Shown here piece by piece: positions 51,438 to 63,814 of a stretch of 64,000 nt of DNA. A model generated the notes under the pieces. That model was not told where the DNA came from. It ran no database searches and saw only the letters and a list, made by a program, of their open reading frames with translations. The stretch's first letter is position 1. Every line of letters starts with the position of its first letter. The position numbers and the translations under genes were made by a program. The DNA comes from Centropus unirufus (Eukaryota > Chordata > Aves > Cuculiformes > Centropidae), in NCBI GenBank assembly GCA_013397695.1, contig VYZI01000128.1, forward strand, positions 1,631,725 to 1,695,724, given 5' to 3'.

Positions 51438-52410
51438 TTTTTTGTTGTTTTGGGTTGGTTGGGTTGGTTCTTTGTTTGAGGGGAGGGCAGGATATGGTTC
51501 AAAAGAGAGTCACATTTCATTAGAAACAAGCAGAAATAAATTATAAACAAGGCAAGACTGTTTTCAATTAAATTAAAAAAAAATGATTTTTACTTACAGC
51601 CTTATTTCATTCTAAGTATTTCAAATCTAGTGGGGTTAGCATGTGCACTGCCCTAATTTCTACTTCAGTCTTTTCTGCTTTTCAGGACTATCCTTTAGCT
51701 CATCCCAAGCATTTTATTCTCTTTTCCTGTCTGAGTTCCAACTAAGCATCGAGATACATTCAAGAGAAACACCCAGAGGTGCTGGACACCCAGAGTGAAA
51801 TATTAGTATAACATTGAGGACGTGTGAAGTTTATAGTCCCCATTCCTCGTATTGTACCATCCAGTCTCACAATACTTGTCGCTGTTACATTTGGGCACAC
51901 GGTACTCACAAAACACCATAGAAACTTCAACTTCAGCTTCAACCCATAAAATAGCTGTACCTTAATGACTTCATACTAATTTTTAGTCCACTCATGGAGA
52001 GCTTCATCTTGACACGTGGTGCTCTCCTCAGTGGCGCAGACCACTAACTTTTTTTGTTCCTACGGATGCATAACTATTAATTCCATTCAGTTGTTTACTT
52101 GACTTGCTGTGTCTGATATTTTTTCTACATAAGGACCAACTCATATGTTTAATTTTCCTGCTGGTCTGCTACCATTGTAAACAGTTCACAATATGTGAAA
52201 CTGTGAACACGAAAGGGATTCAGGAAAAAAGGAGTTATGATTTCTAGCCCTTGGAGTCTCACCACGCAATATTGATGTACTAATTCTCTTTTCTAAGAGG
52301 GAGATAAGATGCCCTTTCTTCCTTCCTTTTTCTGTTTAGCTTGGTCTAAAGGTAAAATCTTTAGATATTGTGTATCACTATATATATATATCTGAGGTAG
52401 TTGAAGATTA
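51438..52410. other. Non-coding stretch, no gene recognised
   Basis: G/T-rich at the left edge (gggttggttgggttggtt), then ordinary AT-rich sequence with a TA run at 52379-52391. No exon recognised. Confidence 0.45.
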
Positions 52411-52488
52411 TTCTGCTCATTGGAGAGGGGTTGGACAAGATGACGTTTAAAAGCCCCTTCCGACCCAAAATACTCAATGATCCTAGGA
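52411..52488 (+). mobile_element. CR1 LINE 3' tail
   Basis: ttggagaggggttggacaag, then atgacgtttaaaagcc, ccttccgaccc and actcaatgatccta match the CR1 3' end (gggttggactagatgatc, ggtcccttccaaccc, attctatgattct). It is a short, 5'-truncated and moderately diverged copy. Confidence 0.85.
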
Positions 52489-54976
52489 TACGTGTGGAGA
52501 GCACCTCTCACAGCTCATTACTCCCAGCTAGAGCCAGCATGCTTGAGCATCAGCAATAAGGCAACGAGTCACCTGACATCTTCCAAAAATTATTTTTCCC
52601 AAGTTGCACAAAGAAATAGGCCTAGATTAATCCAGTTTAATGAGTTATGTTGATGTCCACATCCTCAAATAGATTTTCCCCATGTTTTTTTTTTTTTATT
52701 TGACCATCAGAGATATACACAACACAAAACACCTATTTCTTTTCAGTACATAACAGCCCACAACCAGAGATAAGGCTGACTAGATCCAATTTGTGGGCAA
52801 GAGCTTTCTGCACTTGTGCCTAACCTCTTCTTACAGCCCTTCCTAGATCTCAGTTAAGAAACATCCAATAATTTCTTGTGAACCCGCCTAATCCACACCA
52901 GGACTGAAGATAAGCATGACAGCAGTGGGTCACACCGTACTCCTCAGTGACAGGGACACCAAGATACAACAGTCACGGAATCTGTTCTAAAAGGAATCTT
53001 TAAGACAATAGAGGGGTTTTGTTTGCTTGGTCTTTTTTTTCTCTGTAAGGTTTGCAGTTTTTTCTAATAGACAAGGAATTATACCCCATGAAATGAGATT
53101 TAAGTTTCCCCTTTTGTTATTGTTACAGGGTACAGGTGGAAAATACATTTCTTAAGAAAAACAGTGGAAAAGGAACGAGAAACAATGAAAAAGGAACAAA
53201 AAACTAAGCTGTATAATAGGATACAGACACATGATTAGCTAAAGAACCAACATGCATTTGGAAATTATGTTTATTCCACATTTGCGCCTTGCTTATAACA
53301 ATACCAAAATTTGCTTCCTGCAAATATTAACCTACACAAATATAAAATTCACGTTTCTAAAATAAATAAACAAAATTTCTCCACATTCTCGAATTATCCA
53401 CAAGATGGCAGTGCTTCCATCATACAGAATAATCTCACCAAACCGATGATCAGTACATGTGTTTCCTTGTCTATGCATACAGATGTCAGAAGACGGTGTG
53501 ATATTCATACCCAGACAAAACCCTCACCAATCAGCAACCGGCTGAGCAGTATTTGACATGCTGTAATAATGAATTTTACAGGCTAACACCTGACAGCTGG
53601 GTTGGAGAAGGATGTTTGGGGCTGATTTTTCTGTGAATATACCACCCTCCAAATCTTCTAAAAAAAAATAATAATTCGCCTCTGGTACTGAGAGCAGTTT
53701 GCAGTTGTTTTTCTGCTATTCAAAACAAAATAAAAATGCCAATGGGCAACACAAGTGTCCAGTTTTTTTTAAGAAATAAATAATTACCAAAAAAAGAGAA
53801 GTATTCATAGTATGATAACAGCAGACTATCCTGGTTAATTTGCTAGCAAAGGATCAGACAACAGAACAGATAAACAGATGGAGTATCTGTTGAAATATGA
53901 AGTTTTGCATACCAATCAAGTGTATATCATCCCAGCTGGTGTAAACCCAGCTTGTATTGGACCATAATCTCGTGTATTAATGGCTGAAATAGGACAGTTA
54001 CTGCACTTGGATTTGGACGGAACTAGTATGCTTATATTCTTCTTTACCCCTACATGTCTTGCTAAATTTGAATACCTCTTACATAAGAACAGAATTATAA
54101 ACTAGCACAATTTAACTACTTCAGCATGTGTCCTTGTTAAGCAGATTAATAGCCTAATTCCCTGTTACCTGCTCTAACTGCTGCTTTCCAGGTGCTACAG
54201 TTTTCTTTTCTATAAAGAGGTATATTTGCTGTAACTGAATATATATGCATATATCATTTTTTTTTAATGAAAACGTGTAAAAGCCATTGTATTTCCTAAG
54301 AGCTCTCAACTAGAAGAGAACAGAAGTTCCTAGAAAGATTTTTTTTCCATAGATGTTACTCACCTTTAAAACTTACCACTAACTTACACAAAATAAATAG
54401 CCTAGATGTGAACTCTAGATCACTGAGGGAAATAAGGGACATAGAACATCTGTTTGTATGTAACAGAAAAAAATAAATTAGTAGCAATGAATGCTCCTGT
54501 ATCCCTGTCATTTGATATCTCCAGTATGTGGCAGGAGAGGAACGAGGTAACGACCAAAGAATTCTCTAATATTGGGGAAAAAAAATAAAACAAACATCTA
54601 ATGGTAAGGAGAAAACCCTTTCCAGGACACTATTGCAGCTCTCGTGTTTTTCATTTTTATTTGGCTTCCTGTTCTGCAAACACATAGGACAGTTGGAAGT
54701 CAATAAATTAGCTTTTGCATACGCACCCGTTCAAAATAAGAACTTCAGGCTGTAGCCTCTATGAATTTAAGACCAAGTCCTTCCAGTGCACCTGTGGCAC
54801 TTAGCTCATTGTCATTATGAAAAGAACAAATAAAGAAGAAATAAAACAGTTTCCTTCTCCTTACTTCCACAGAACCAAAGGGTTATATTGCATTTAAAAT
54901 CTCCCACCCTTACGATGTGAAAAATTCATTATGAAAATAGGATTCAGACTCCTTGAATTCTCTGAATTAATTAATC
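52489..54976. other. Non-coding stretch, no gene recognised
   Basis: AT-rich, with a T13 run near 52686-52698. No open frame above 81 codons and no motif recognised. Confidence 0.5.
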
Positions 54977-55001
54977 AGGGGTTAATTCTAAATTAACCCC
55001 T
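54977..55001. repeat. Perfect 11-bp inverted repeat, three-base loop
   Basis: AGGGGTTAATT, cta, AATTAACCCCT. The arms are exactly complementary. Contains TTAAT/ATTAA, a homeodomain-like core, on both arms; function unknown. Confidence 0.95.
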
Positions 55002-56173
55002 TTTATCTGACTTTTCCACAAGAAAAGATATACCAGAATTATTACTTCCAAGTTCAGACCTCAGCTGAATATACTGAAAATACTGAATATACTGAATACT
55101 CAACCAGGCCAAGGTTACTTTGTGCCTGTAGCCATACTTGTTCTTTTGTCAGCAACAAGATTCTCATGAACTGTGCCCTTTGGCTATGGCTATGACTACG
55201 AGTTATTCCAAATTGATTCAAAACTCACCTTGAAATTATTTAGCTTAAGATTTTGCCTTCTCAACAATAATAGCTGGCTGCACTTTTTATGTCTATGTCA
55301 ATACATTAATTCTATATTTTTTTCCAGCTCTTTGCAAAGCAGCAAAGACCACTACACCTTCTGGAAGAAACATGACTGGTTCTGCAGCAAATCATTCACT
55401 TTCTAGCCCAGGACCTGAGAAAGTCGCCAGATATCCTCCACTTACCTCTCATAATTTCTTTATTTATTGATAGATCAGATTCTTTCCCTCCTCCTAGACC
55501 AGTCAGGATGAGTGATCCTAAAGGAAACAGTAAAATAAGAAGTTATGAGGTAGCAATGGTCTCTTTCTAAGTCATCTGTAAAGAAATGTGACATCCACAA
55601 CGTTAATGGCAATCATTAAGGCCCAAAGCATCATTTTATTAAGAACAAAAGTGCAATTTGGCAAAGTTCCAGGACAGGCTTCGACCATAATAGTTAGTAT
55701 AACCTAAAAAGTTTTGCTGGCAGCAAGCAGTCAAACGTATAGATTTCTTATCAAAGATACAAAGGGTACCGATACATGTGAACTAAAGTATGGCTGATAC
55801 AGAAAGAGCACACGAAGATTAAAGGAACATTTCACCCAACTGTATCTGATTTGCTTTTAAAACTTAAAAAAAAAAATGGGCTTATCAAATGAAAGCCAAA
55901 TGCCTGTTTTCCCTATACAGGAGCTGACCCCATTGACTGAACTTCATTTCTGCCTGTGAACAGATAAAATAGTTTTGCTAAGTTAACCAAAACCTTCGCT
56001 TGTAGCTAGGAACAAAACGGCAGCATGTCATTTGCTGGTAAATCTGACAACACACACAAAAATATTCACACCGCGATTGCCAGAGCAGGCACACAAACCT
56101 AGAAGGCCAGGATTGAGTTTGGTCCCTCTGCTCCAAAAAAAAAAAATCACTTATCATTAGATGCAAGAACTCT
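55002..56173. other. Non-coding stretch, no gene recognised
   Basis: A short repeat of the type ctgaatata/ctgaaaata lies at about 55065-55100. Otherwise unremarkable; no exon recognised. Confidence 0.45.
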
Positions 56174-56521
56174 CTAACAAAAGTCACCAGAGCTCCAAGC
56201 TGAAACCTTCCCCAGTGATGTGCACAGGGCATATAAAAATGGTGAAATCGCTCTAAGGGGATAAAACTGAGTTCCCCTCAATAGCTGCCGGAGTGACAGA
56301 CCTTTAAATAATGCTGGAATACCACCAACAACTACAGTGACCCTTCTTGATCGTGGCCATCGCTGTATCAGTACGAAACAAGAAAAGGTTCTGACACGTC
56401 TGTTACCAGGATCCAGGACTTTCAAAACCAAATAGCAAGTGGGGTAAGGCTGATACTCAGGCTTCCACCGTGAGATGCGTCCACAAACATGACCACAATC
56501 ATCCTGGACACAGCAACACAT
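56174..56521 (-). other. Unexplained minus-strand open frame, possible exon or pseudogene fragment
   Basis: The frame is 115 codons and stays open about 10 codons further upstream, to a point just inside a pyrimidine-rich run ending in cctttgcag (minus strand, about 56550) that resembles a splice acceptor. Residues 3-13 read CCVQDDCGHVC, the C-C-x4-C-G-x2-C spacing found in the second half of WAP four-disulfide domains. The first half of such a domain is absent from the frame. The rest (SRWKPEYQPYPTCYLVLKV and on) is unrecognised. Several CpGs and mixed codons make it look less like AT-rich noise than its neighbours. It may be an exon of an unknown gene, a decayed one, or chance. Confidence 0.2.
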
Positions 56522-56550
56522 ACCAGGAATGACAGATTGGTTCCTGTCTG

Positions 56551-57750
56551 CAAAGGATAAAAATGTAATTCTTCTTTATACGAATATAGGTTACATTCTA
56601 CTATTGCTTACTCAGAAAAAGGTTTCCTATACCATTTTTACATTAAATACTGCACCCAATAGTCTTCAAGTGAAGCAAAAGGTGAAAGACTACCTTTGCC
56701 TTTCTTGCAGATTAACAAAAACTTCTGATCAACACTTCATTCCCCTCTTTTTTTTCTTCTGCTTTTCCAAAGTTGTTTAGTCCCTACCTCGGAGCAGAAA
56801 TTAATCTTTAAACACATGATTTCAAACTTCTACCTTTCATCCCAATTCTCCAGTCTTCAAGGTATTTCTGTAAAGCAACGTCATTCTCTGCTGCATTAAT
56901 TATGCTTTTCAAAGTCCTTTAGATGATTACAAGATTCTTCCAGAAAATAAAATTCCTATTTATATGAGGTATTAAAGTCCACATATTTAATAAAGATTGA
57001 GAGAAGTTTTTTTACACATGTGGTTTCTCTTACAGTCAGCTCCTTTTTATGTCTCTATCTCCTGCTGACTACATGAATTTGCCACAGATGCAGCAAGAGG
57101 GAAACAGTTCACTTCTACAGGAGAAGCAACAATAAACTTCATTGATATCATATAATGATCACAACTTCCAAGGATAAATGCAATAATGGTTTAGCAAGAT
57201 TCAAAGGCAAGGTACACTTTGTTATTTACTGCATAGAGGACAAGACCAGATAGAACTTCCAGCAAGACCTCAGTGAGACCCTCGTGTTGAGTCATGAGGA
57301 TCAGAATGGACTCATTTGCTTCCTAAACTCATCAGAGAGGCATCAAGGTGCAGCTGGACCCCAACTTCGCCCCAGACTTGGTCAACGGTTTGTGTAGAAA
57401 GGATTATACATGCACAAACAACCCTTTATATCACTTTGCTAAGATTTTCCAGGTTCGGCATGCTATTAGTTAGCAAGGATCTGTTGCAGCAAGGAATTTC
57501 TCAACCTCAAGAAACATCCTTGAGAAGCATCCCTGCTCCAGGGGCAATCCTGGCACACATTCCACTGTCATTCAGGAGAGTTCAATGAGCCCTAGGCTGT
57601 CCAATATTTAAAGAGTTAAGACTATTGACCTGTAGTCCCATAGGCCATGATCACCTATTTTACTCTGTATCACAAGGCTAGTGAAGTCGCTACCTTTTCT
57701 CTTGCTAAGGCCACATTGTCCTCAAATTCCATCAACATATTTAATTAACT
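56551..57750. other. Non-coding stretch, no gene recognised
   Basis: No exon recognised. The 90-codon plus-strand frame at 57316-57588 lies in moderately GC-rich sequence but has no motif. Confidence 0.45.
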
Positions 57751-57771
57751 AATTTTCCTTAAAGGAAAATT
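57751..57771. repeat. Perfect 10-bp inverted repeat, one-base centre
   Basis: AATTTTCCTT, a, AAGGAAAATT. The arms are exactly complementary and include GGAA/TTCC cores of the ETS/STAT/NFAT type. Function unknown. Confidence 0.95.
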
Positions 57772-59758
57772 GCTTCCAGTGCTAAATACATCCGTTAATT
57801 TCTAGATGTGAAAGGGGTTTGTGTGCTTAAATACTTTCCCCTTTTCTAACAGCTGTACTAACCCCTCTAATACAAAGCATTGCCTTATCTTTTATTGTAG
57901 ATTTGTGACACTATCAAAAGTTGTCATGTGTACACTCTCCTTTTTTCTGTACAAAAAATCATTCCTTGGATGCAAATGCCCTGGAAGCCAGGGAATTCAG
58001 TTGCGACATTGAGCAACTGAGAAAATTGTTACTTCTTTCATTCCCTGCAGTTGTTCTATTGCCTGTTCATATTGTTCTATACCTTCTTCATAGGCCTAAA
58101 ATGTTGATGCTCCTGTCATACAGCTACACTGTACAATGGCTTTGTTCTCAAAGATGGCCAAATATCCTGGTTTTCCTTCCTGCCCTATCCCAATATTGGA
58201 AAGCGGAGGGGGGAGGTTAATACGCAACCAAAATCATTCTCCAGATCAAACCCGCAGAAACATTTGGACCAGCACAAACAAAGACAGCATCTCCAGTTGG
58301 GTGGGGAAAAAAATCTGGAACAGCAGCGTAAATCCAACTGTATAAAGTTCTCTCATTTATTTTAGTAACCACCATATTATAAAACTACATTTTTCAAAAG
58401 CTCCTTGAGCGATTAACTTCTTTCAAAATAATTACTGTTTAATTGTTTTCGTTTCTAGTTTCCTATGTCATCCGGAATGGGTCATCAGTGAACTGTAGAT
58501 CTCTTTGCTGAAGTAGCTGCCTCAGAAAGAACAACTAATTTTTCATTTTGAAGTGTATTGGTAGTTCAGTATAACAAATAATTGTGTGCAGTGATCCTTG
58601 AAAGACTCATTTGAATCCTCTTCTTATTAATTATTTAGTCTCTGAAATAACATAATTTGTCTTTTTTTTATGATCCTATTTTTAAGATTGTGACTTATCA
58701 TACTTTTAAGTAAAACAAAAGATTAAATGAGCCATTTAATCCTGGATTGTACGACCAGAGTTATAACAACTTTTCGGATTGCCATTTCTATTGAAAATAC
58801 AGAATTATTATGTCTTGTATGAAAGAGCAACAGATTAAATTAAAATTATTCATGATTATACAAAAATGACTATAGGGTTAACCAAAAATGCTATAGATAT
58901 GTTTAAAATAAAACCCAATTCTTTCCTTCTAAATGGCAAAGGAAAAAAAAAAGATGAGTAAGAAAGGTATTTTTTGATGGTAAACCATGCCTTTTTCCTC
59001 TCAAATTATGTGTTTTGTTGTTTTCTATGCAGACAGAAAAATGCTGAGTTCCTAATCTTTAAATATATAACATGTAGATAATTCATATTTAGCATATCAA
59101 GCAGTCTTGCTGAGTACAATATGCAAAATGTATTTAATATTTTTTGTATAATAGAAGCTCAATTGTTCAATTGGTAAGTGCAATACGAAAATTTACCAGC
59201 AGAAATTAAACTTGTCAAGTGTTAGAGCATATTTAATCTGATAACAGATAATCATTGTAATCTACTTTAAGAATAATAATTTATTTCTATTTTTATCCTA
59301 TTATAGTGGTAGTCAATAGTCAGAATTCTTCCAATGCACTTTCATGGTTTTTCATATGCAAAGCCTAAATAAACCACACAAATTAACGTAGCAATTGTAA
59401 ACAACTGCCAAAAAAATTTCAAAAATATCAGGCGATGTACATTAATTAATGAAGAAGTCCAATCTGTAGGTCTTCTAATGCCTCCTCCCTTTTAAGCTTT
59501 AAGCGGTGCATCCTTTAAGCTTTGGTTTGAAACCTTCCCTTTCCAAAGCAATGTTGAATTCCACCTGAAGAATTTGATGAGAAAGGGAACTTGAGGATCT
59601 TCATGTGATCCACCAGGAAAGACTTGGGGATTGATTATTTATTTATTTATATCATAGGTATATGTATTCAATTTATTTTGTGTGACAATCTCTGTTCAGA
59701 TTTAAATGGGTGGGGATCTTGTAACTAATTTTCCCTGGAATGCAAAAAGACTGAGATA
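57772..59758. other. AT-rich non-coding stretch, no gene recognised
   Basis: From about 58350 to 59450 the sequence is very AT-rich with many TAAT/ATTA cores and almost no open frames. Such texture is seen both in neutral DNA and in conserved developmental enhancers; the sequence alone cannot tell. A short ATTT run is at 59634-59650. Confidence 0.5.
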
Positions 59759-59860
59759 GAATCATAGAATGGCTGGGTTGGGAGAGACCTGAAATAATAT
59801 CTAGTTCCCGATCCCAGCTGGTTTCAGTGGGAGGCTACTTATCCTAGCCCTTCCAAGATG
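59759..59860 (-). mobile_element. CR1 LINE 3' tail, antisense
   Basis: gaatcatagaatggctgggt, then tgggagagacct and atctagttcccgatccc match the reverse complement of the CR1 3' end (aatcatagaatggtttgggttggaagggacct, atctagttccaacccc). The region further right (gtgggaggctacttatccta) is consistent with the continuing 3' UTR but diverged. Confidence 0.88.
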
Positions 59861-60850
59861 TTTGCTATATCGCAAAAAAATGGGTTTATGTGAAGTATTT
59901 ACTTTTTTGAGGATATTTTACAACTCCATTCATGCTGCTCTGGATGAAGGAAGCATTCCACTCCTCTCACCCATTTCCTGCATCAGGGATGGAAAAAGGC
60001 AACAAAAGTCACTCGGTTTAATAACAGCAAAGAGCAAGTTAAGTTCTACAGGATGATGCTAACCTAGAAATAAAAAAATAACAAATAAAATAATAAATAA
60101 ATATGAAGAAAAACATTCCTTTGAGCAAACTACTGGCTGATATCAAATCTCACCCATGAAAAAGCTTTAAAATCAGGACCTAGCTGGGAATAGTTTTGGC
60201 ATATTTGAGTCCTCTTTGGTACAGGAAATGGAAATAGAACATACCAGGAGGATCTTTCCATCTCCAGATTTTTCTGGAGTATTTCAGGTTCAACATTGCT
60301 TTTTTTGAAGCCCGTTTTTCATGTGTTTTTTTACCAGTTTCAGAACTCATAAGTGGTGGTTCAGAAATAACCTTAAATTTAAGGGCAAAATAATCTTTTG
60401 GGAATTGTATAAAGCCATTTATCAAGTAACTGAACCTTCATATGGCAGTTTCATCTAGTTGAAACAGGTGAATAATTCTGAGGTCTTTTCAATACACGTT
60501 AAATTGCCTTATCATCGATACTGGATTCAGAAATTTCTCTAACTATGATACTTTAAGGTGTACTAAGATAATTCAATATTCAAGGAGACTCAGACTCACC
60601 TACCCACTAATCAACAAGTGTTAATGTGACAGGAACATGCAGCAAAAGGAGGTTACGCCTGACTGAGCACTACCACCTCTTTCTTTGGCCACCTATGCTG
60701 ATGTATTTTTTTTTGTGTGTGCTTTGTTTCTGTATAGCTGTCTGTACTCACATCTGCCACTTTAAAAGCAATGCTATATTCTACTTGAAATTCATGGGGA
60801 AACTGCTTAGTGGATGGAAGGAAAGTTACTGGCTCCAGTCCGACTTCTTT
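59861..60850. other. Non-coding stretch, no gene recognised
   Basis: An A/T-rich run of ataaa units lies at about 60068-60103. No exon recognised; open frames do not exceed 95 codons. Confidence 0.45.
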
Positions 60851-60980
60851 GCTACTTGGGTAAGTTGCTCAAACTCTTGGTTTCCCATTTTAGTTATCTG
60901 TAAAGTGGGGTAGAGTATCTCACAGAGATGTTGAGAAGTTTTATTCTATGAATACATTAAAAGCATTTTCACATTCTTGG
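60851..60980 (+). mobile_element. MIR/L2-type ancient repeat remnant
   Basis: In order the segment has gctacttgggtaagttgctc, then aaactcttggtttcccattt, tagttatctgtaaagtgggg, then tatctcacagagatgttgag and aatacattaaaagcattttc. This follows the sense MIR consensus order: accttgggcaagtcacttaa, cctctctgtgcctcagtttcc, tcatctgtaaaatggggata, ctcacagggttgttgtgag, aatacatgtaaagcgctt. The atctgtaaagtgggg core is especially good. The 3' part of MIR is shared with L2, so the exact family needs an alignment. Confidence 0.75.
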
Positions 60981-63337
60981 TTGAAAACAAATAATTACAA
61001 ATAACCATTTCATTGTTTAAATACTCAAATTTGATATCTTTGGTGCTGCAAGTAAATATTTTGTTACCGAATTATTCAAACGAGGTTTTTCACATAATAA
61101 AACTTGAGACAACAAACCTTAAGGTTATGGTGGATTATTTTCTTCCTTATCAACATCACATAATATCATTTTCAAGGTGAAATCGATGAGATCAATGCAA
61201 AGGTTAGATACACGAACGTTCTCCTAAACCTATTCACTATAAACCCTGATCCTGAACTGAATTTCACCTATCAACCCATTAAATGTGCTAAATAAACAAA
61301 GCAAAGAAAGGAGGGGGAACCAGTTAATTAGATGGGTGTGAAAATTGGAAGCCCTTTTCTTTTCAAATAGGAAATGTGTAATTTAGGATAAGAATATCCC
61401 AAGAATGAATGATAAAATTTTTATGGTAACAGGAGATGTAAGCTGATAAGCAAAATATCATTTTTACATTGTTTGCTGTGAACTGCTAATTTTTTAGCCA
61501 TACTTGTTGAGATAAAGTGGGCTGAAGACAGTGGGATTGCATAGTTCAGCTGCATACAGGGCTGCATGTTAACCACACTAACATTCTCACATATAACAGC
61601 AAATGTAGTTCAGTTGTATAAGGGAGTACTTTGGAGGTTCTACTCATCTTTGAAAGTCTAATAAAAACATCTCTGACTACAGATAATTCTCTAAGTGAAA
61701 TAAGATCGCAAGGAAAAGGCAAAGCATACAAATAGAAGCACTGGGAACCATTCCCAACAGGGCCTTACAGAGCTTGTTAAAAATAGAAACAACATCTGAA
61801 AAGAACCAAAAAGGAAAAGCACAAGTTGTAGGAGCATGTTTGAGGTGTCACCAGGAATTTCCTTGGCAGTTACGCATGGAGGTCTAATCGCAATCTCTCT
61901 ATAAACAGCCTCTTGATATAGCAGTAGTTTAGTTTTACAGACCAGCAGGCAATTTCATGTTTATATCCTCTATAAAACACTGTGGTTGCATAGACTTCAA
62001 AAACTTTCAGTAGTAAGAACTCCCTTTGAGGAGAAGAGAGAACTTTCCTGGCCAAAGGTGTGAGAATTCCCTTTTAGTTGTACCTTGCTGTGGGAGGCTG
62101 TATGAGATTCCATTCCCCCCATCCCATCTTTAGCTAGAAAGTTCAGAAGCCCAAGCAAGCCCTGCACGTGACATATCCTACCACCCACCAAAACAACTTG
62201 AAACCAATAAAATATCTACCCTGGCACTAAATTCTCCAACCTAAATTCAGTCACAAACACAGTTAATATATTAAATTTATCTATTTCACATGTTAGCCTG
62301 TATATCAATCTTCTAAACCTCTTTGAGCCCAGTATTGTGGATAACAGGGAATATTTAACAGCTGGGAAGAGGTAGAAAGCACAGACAAGGGGGAAGATTA
62401 AACTTCACTGAGCTTTTGTGGTCTGCTTCTCAGCAAAGTCAAAAACATTAGCCCAAATAAAATTTCAGCTGAGGTTTAAACTAATTCCACTAGTCCTGCA
62501 AACACCACCACATGCCCATGCAATTTGTACAATTTGACATACAGAGAATCTCACAGCTGAGCTTTGGAGCCAAGTTACCCAGGTGAGGTTGATCTCTAAC
62601 TTTGCCTGTGAACAGGACTAGAAACTACACCTCAAACCCAGCCTAGAAGCTGTTCCTTACCATTTCATGGCTTCTAGGAGCGGGTTCCTAGGCAAGACCT
62701 GCATGTGTAATCTTAGTAGGTGCATCCCTACTGTGCTCCAGCTGTAACAGAGCTCCCCCCTCATTCAGTTCCATCCATTGATTGTGCCACCAGAGAAGAC
62801 AACCCAGCTCTGAGATGTATCCTTTCCTTTTGCATCTAGAGGCTTCCAGGCATCACAAAAATTGACGCTAAAGAGTGAAATTCACCAGTGTTTTCCATTC
62901 TTCCACACATTGTGTTTTGGAGTATTGTAGCTAGATCTTTAAGCTACTTCAAAATAAACCCAGCAATACTGGTGAGGTAGTGCTTGACTTTAGTGCTATT
63001 TCAAAATATAAAGGATGAAAACCAATACATTCATAGAAAGCATGGTAAAAATATTTTAAAGCTGCTGAAACACAAAGCCAAACACAGATAAATTTTCTTA
63101 GCTAAACCTCTTCCCTTTCCCAGCAAGTACAAGTAGACAGAAAGCCTACCTTCTAAGCTTTGTAGATATCGTTATTGAACAGAAGAATTATGTCCTAAGC
63201 ATGAAAAGGACTTTCACAAAACTTCCCTCTCCTGTACGCACCCTTCAGTCACTTGTTCAGTTTTTACATAGAGGAGCTCTACCTGCAGAAGTTGCAATGC
63301 AAAGGGTCAACCCAACCTCCATCTCCTGACACCAAGT
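60981..63337. other. Non-coding stretch, no gene recognised
   Basis: No exon recognised. Open frames are 64 codons or less until the duplication at the right edge. Confidence 0.5.
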
Positions 63338-63523
63338 AAGCAGCGTGGAAGAGGATGGGCAAAGGCTCTTATGAGCCCAGGACAAAAGAGCAGAAACTGT
63401 GACCACCTGTGATGTAACACAGCTGGAATCTCTCAAGGAAAGAGACCTTGGGGGGGGGGGGCAGTGAAAACCCTATACCTAGGTGTAAATGCCTTTTATA
63501 TTTTTCATGCACTCAGTATGTCA
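63338..63523 (+). repeat. 186-bp direct duplication, copy A
   Basis: Aligns without gaps to 63815-64000 (offset 477). Outside one homopolymer tract I count about ten substitutions. Copy A has a G12 run at 63450-63461 where copy B has an A10 run. The sequence between the copies and to the left of copy A is not part of the repeat. The element type was not recognised. Confidence 0.93.
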
Positions 63524-63814
63524 AGGAAATTTATTCTGCAGTGGTCAAAAATAAGTTGGAAAACAATTGGAACTGAATCAATTTCAGTGCATGCCAGCAT
63601 TTCTAACTAAAGTAAATCTGATTTGAGTACTGAGAAGCTGATTGGGGGCCAACATTCCAGACATCAAGTCTTTGGGAATGGGAGACGGGCTTGACTCCTC
63701 TGGAGAGCGTGGGAAGTTCCTTGGCATTCAGAAATGGAAAATGGGAACAAGGACGTATAATATTCCATCCTGGGGATGCCTGTTGGTGAGAAGACTGTAC
63801 AGGATGCAGTGAGG
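63524..63814. other. Spacer between the duplicated 186-bp segments
   Basis: Unique 291-base spacer. The minus-strand open frame 63603-63989 crosses from copy B into this spacer without a recognisable domain. Confidence 0.5.
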
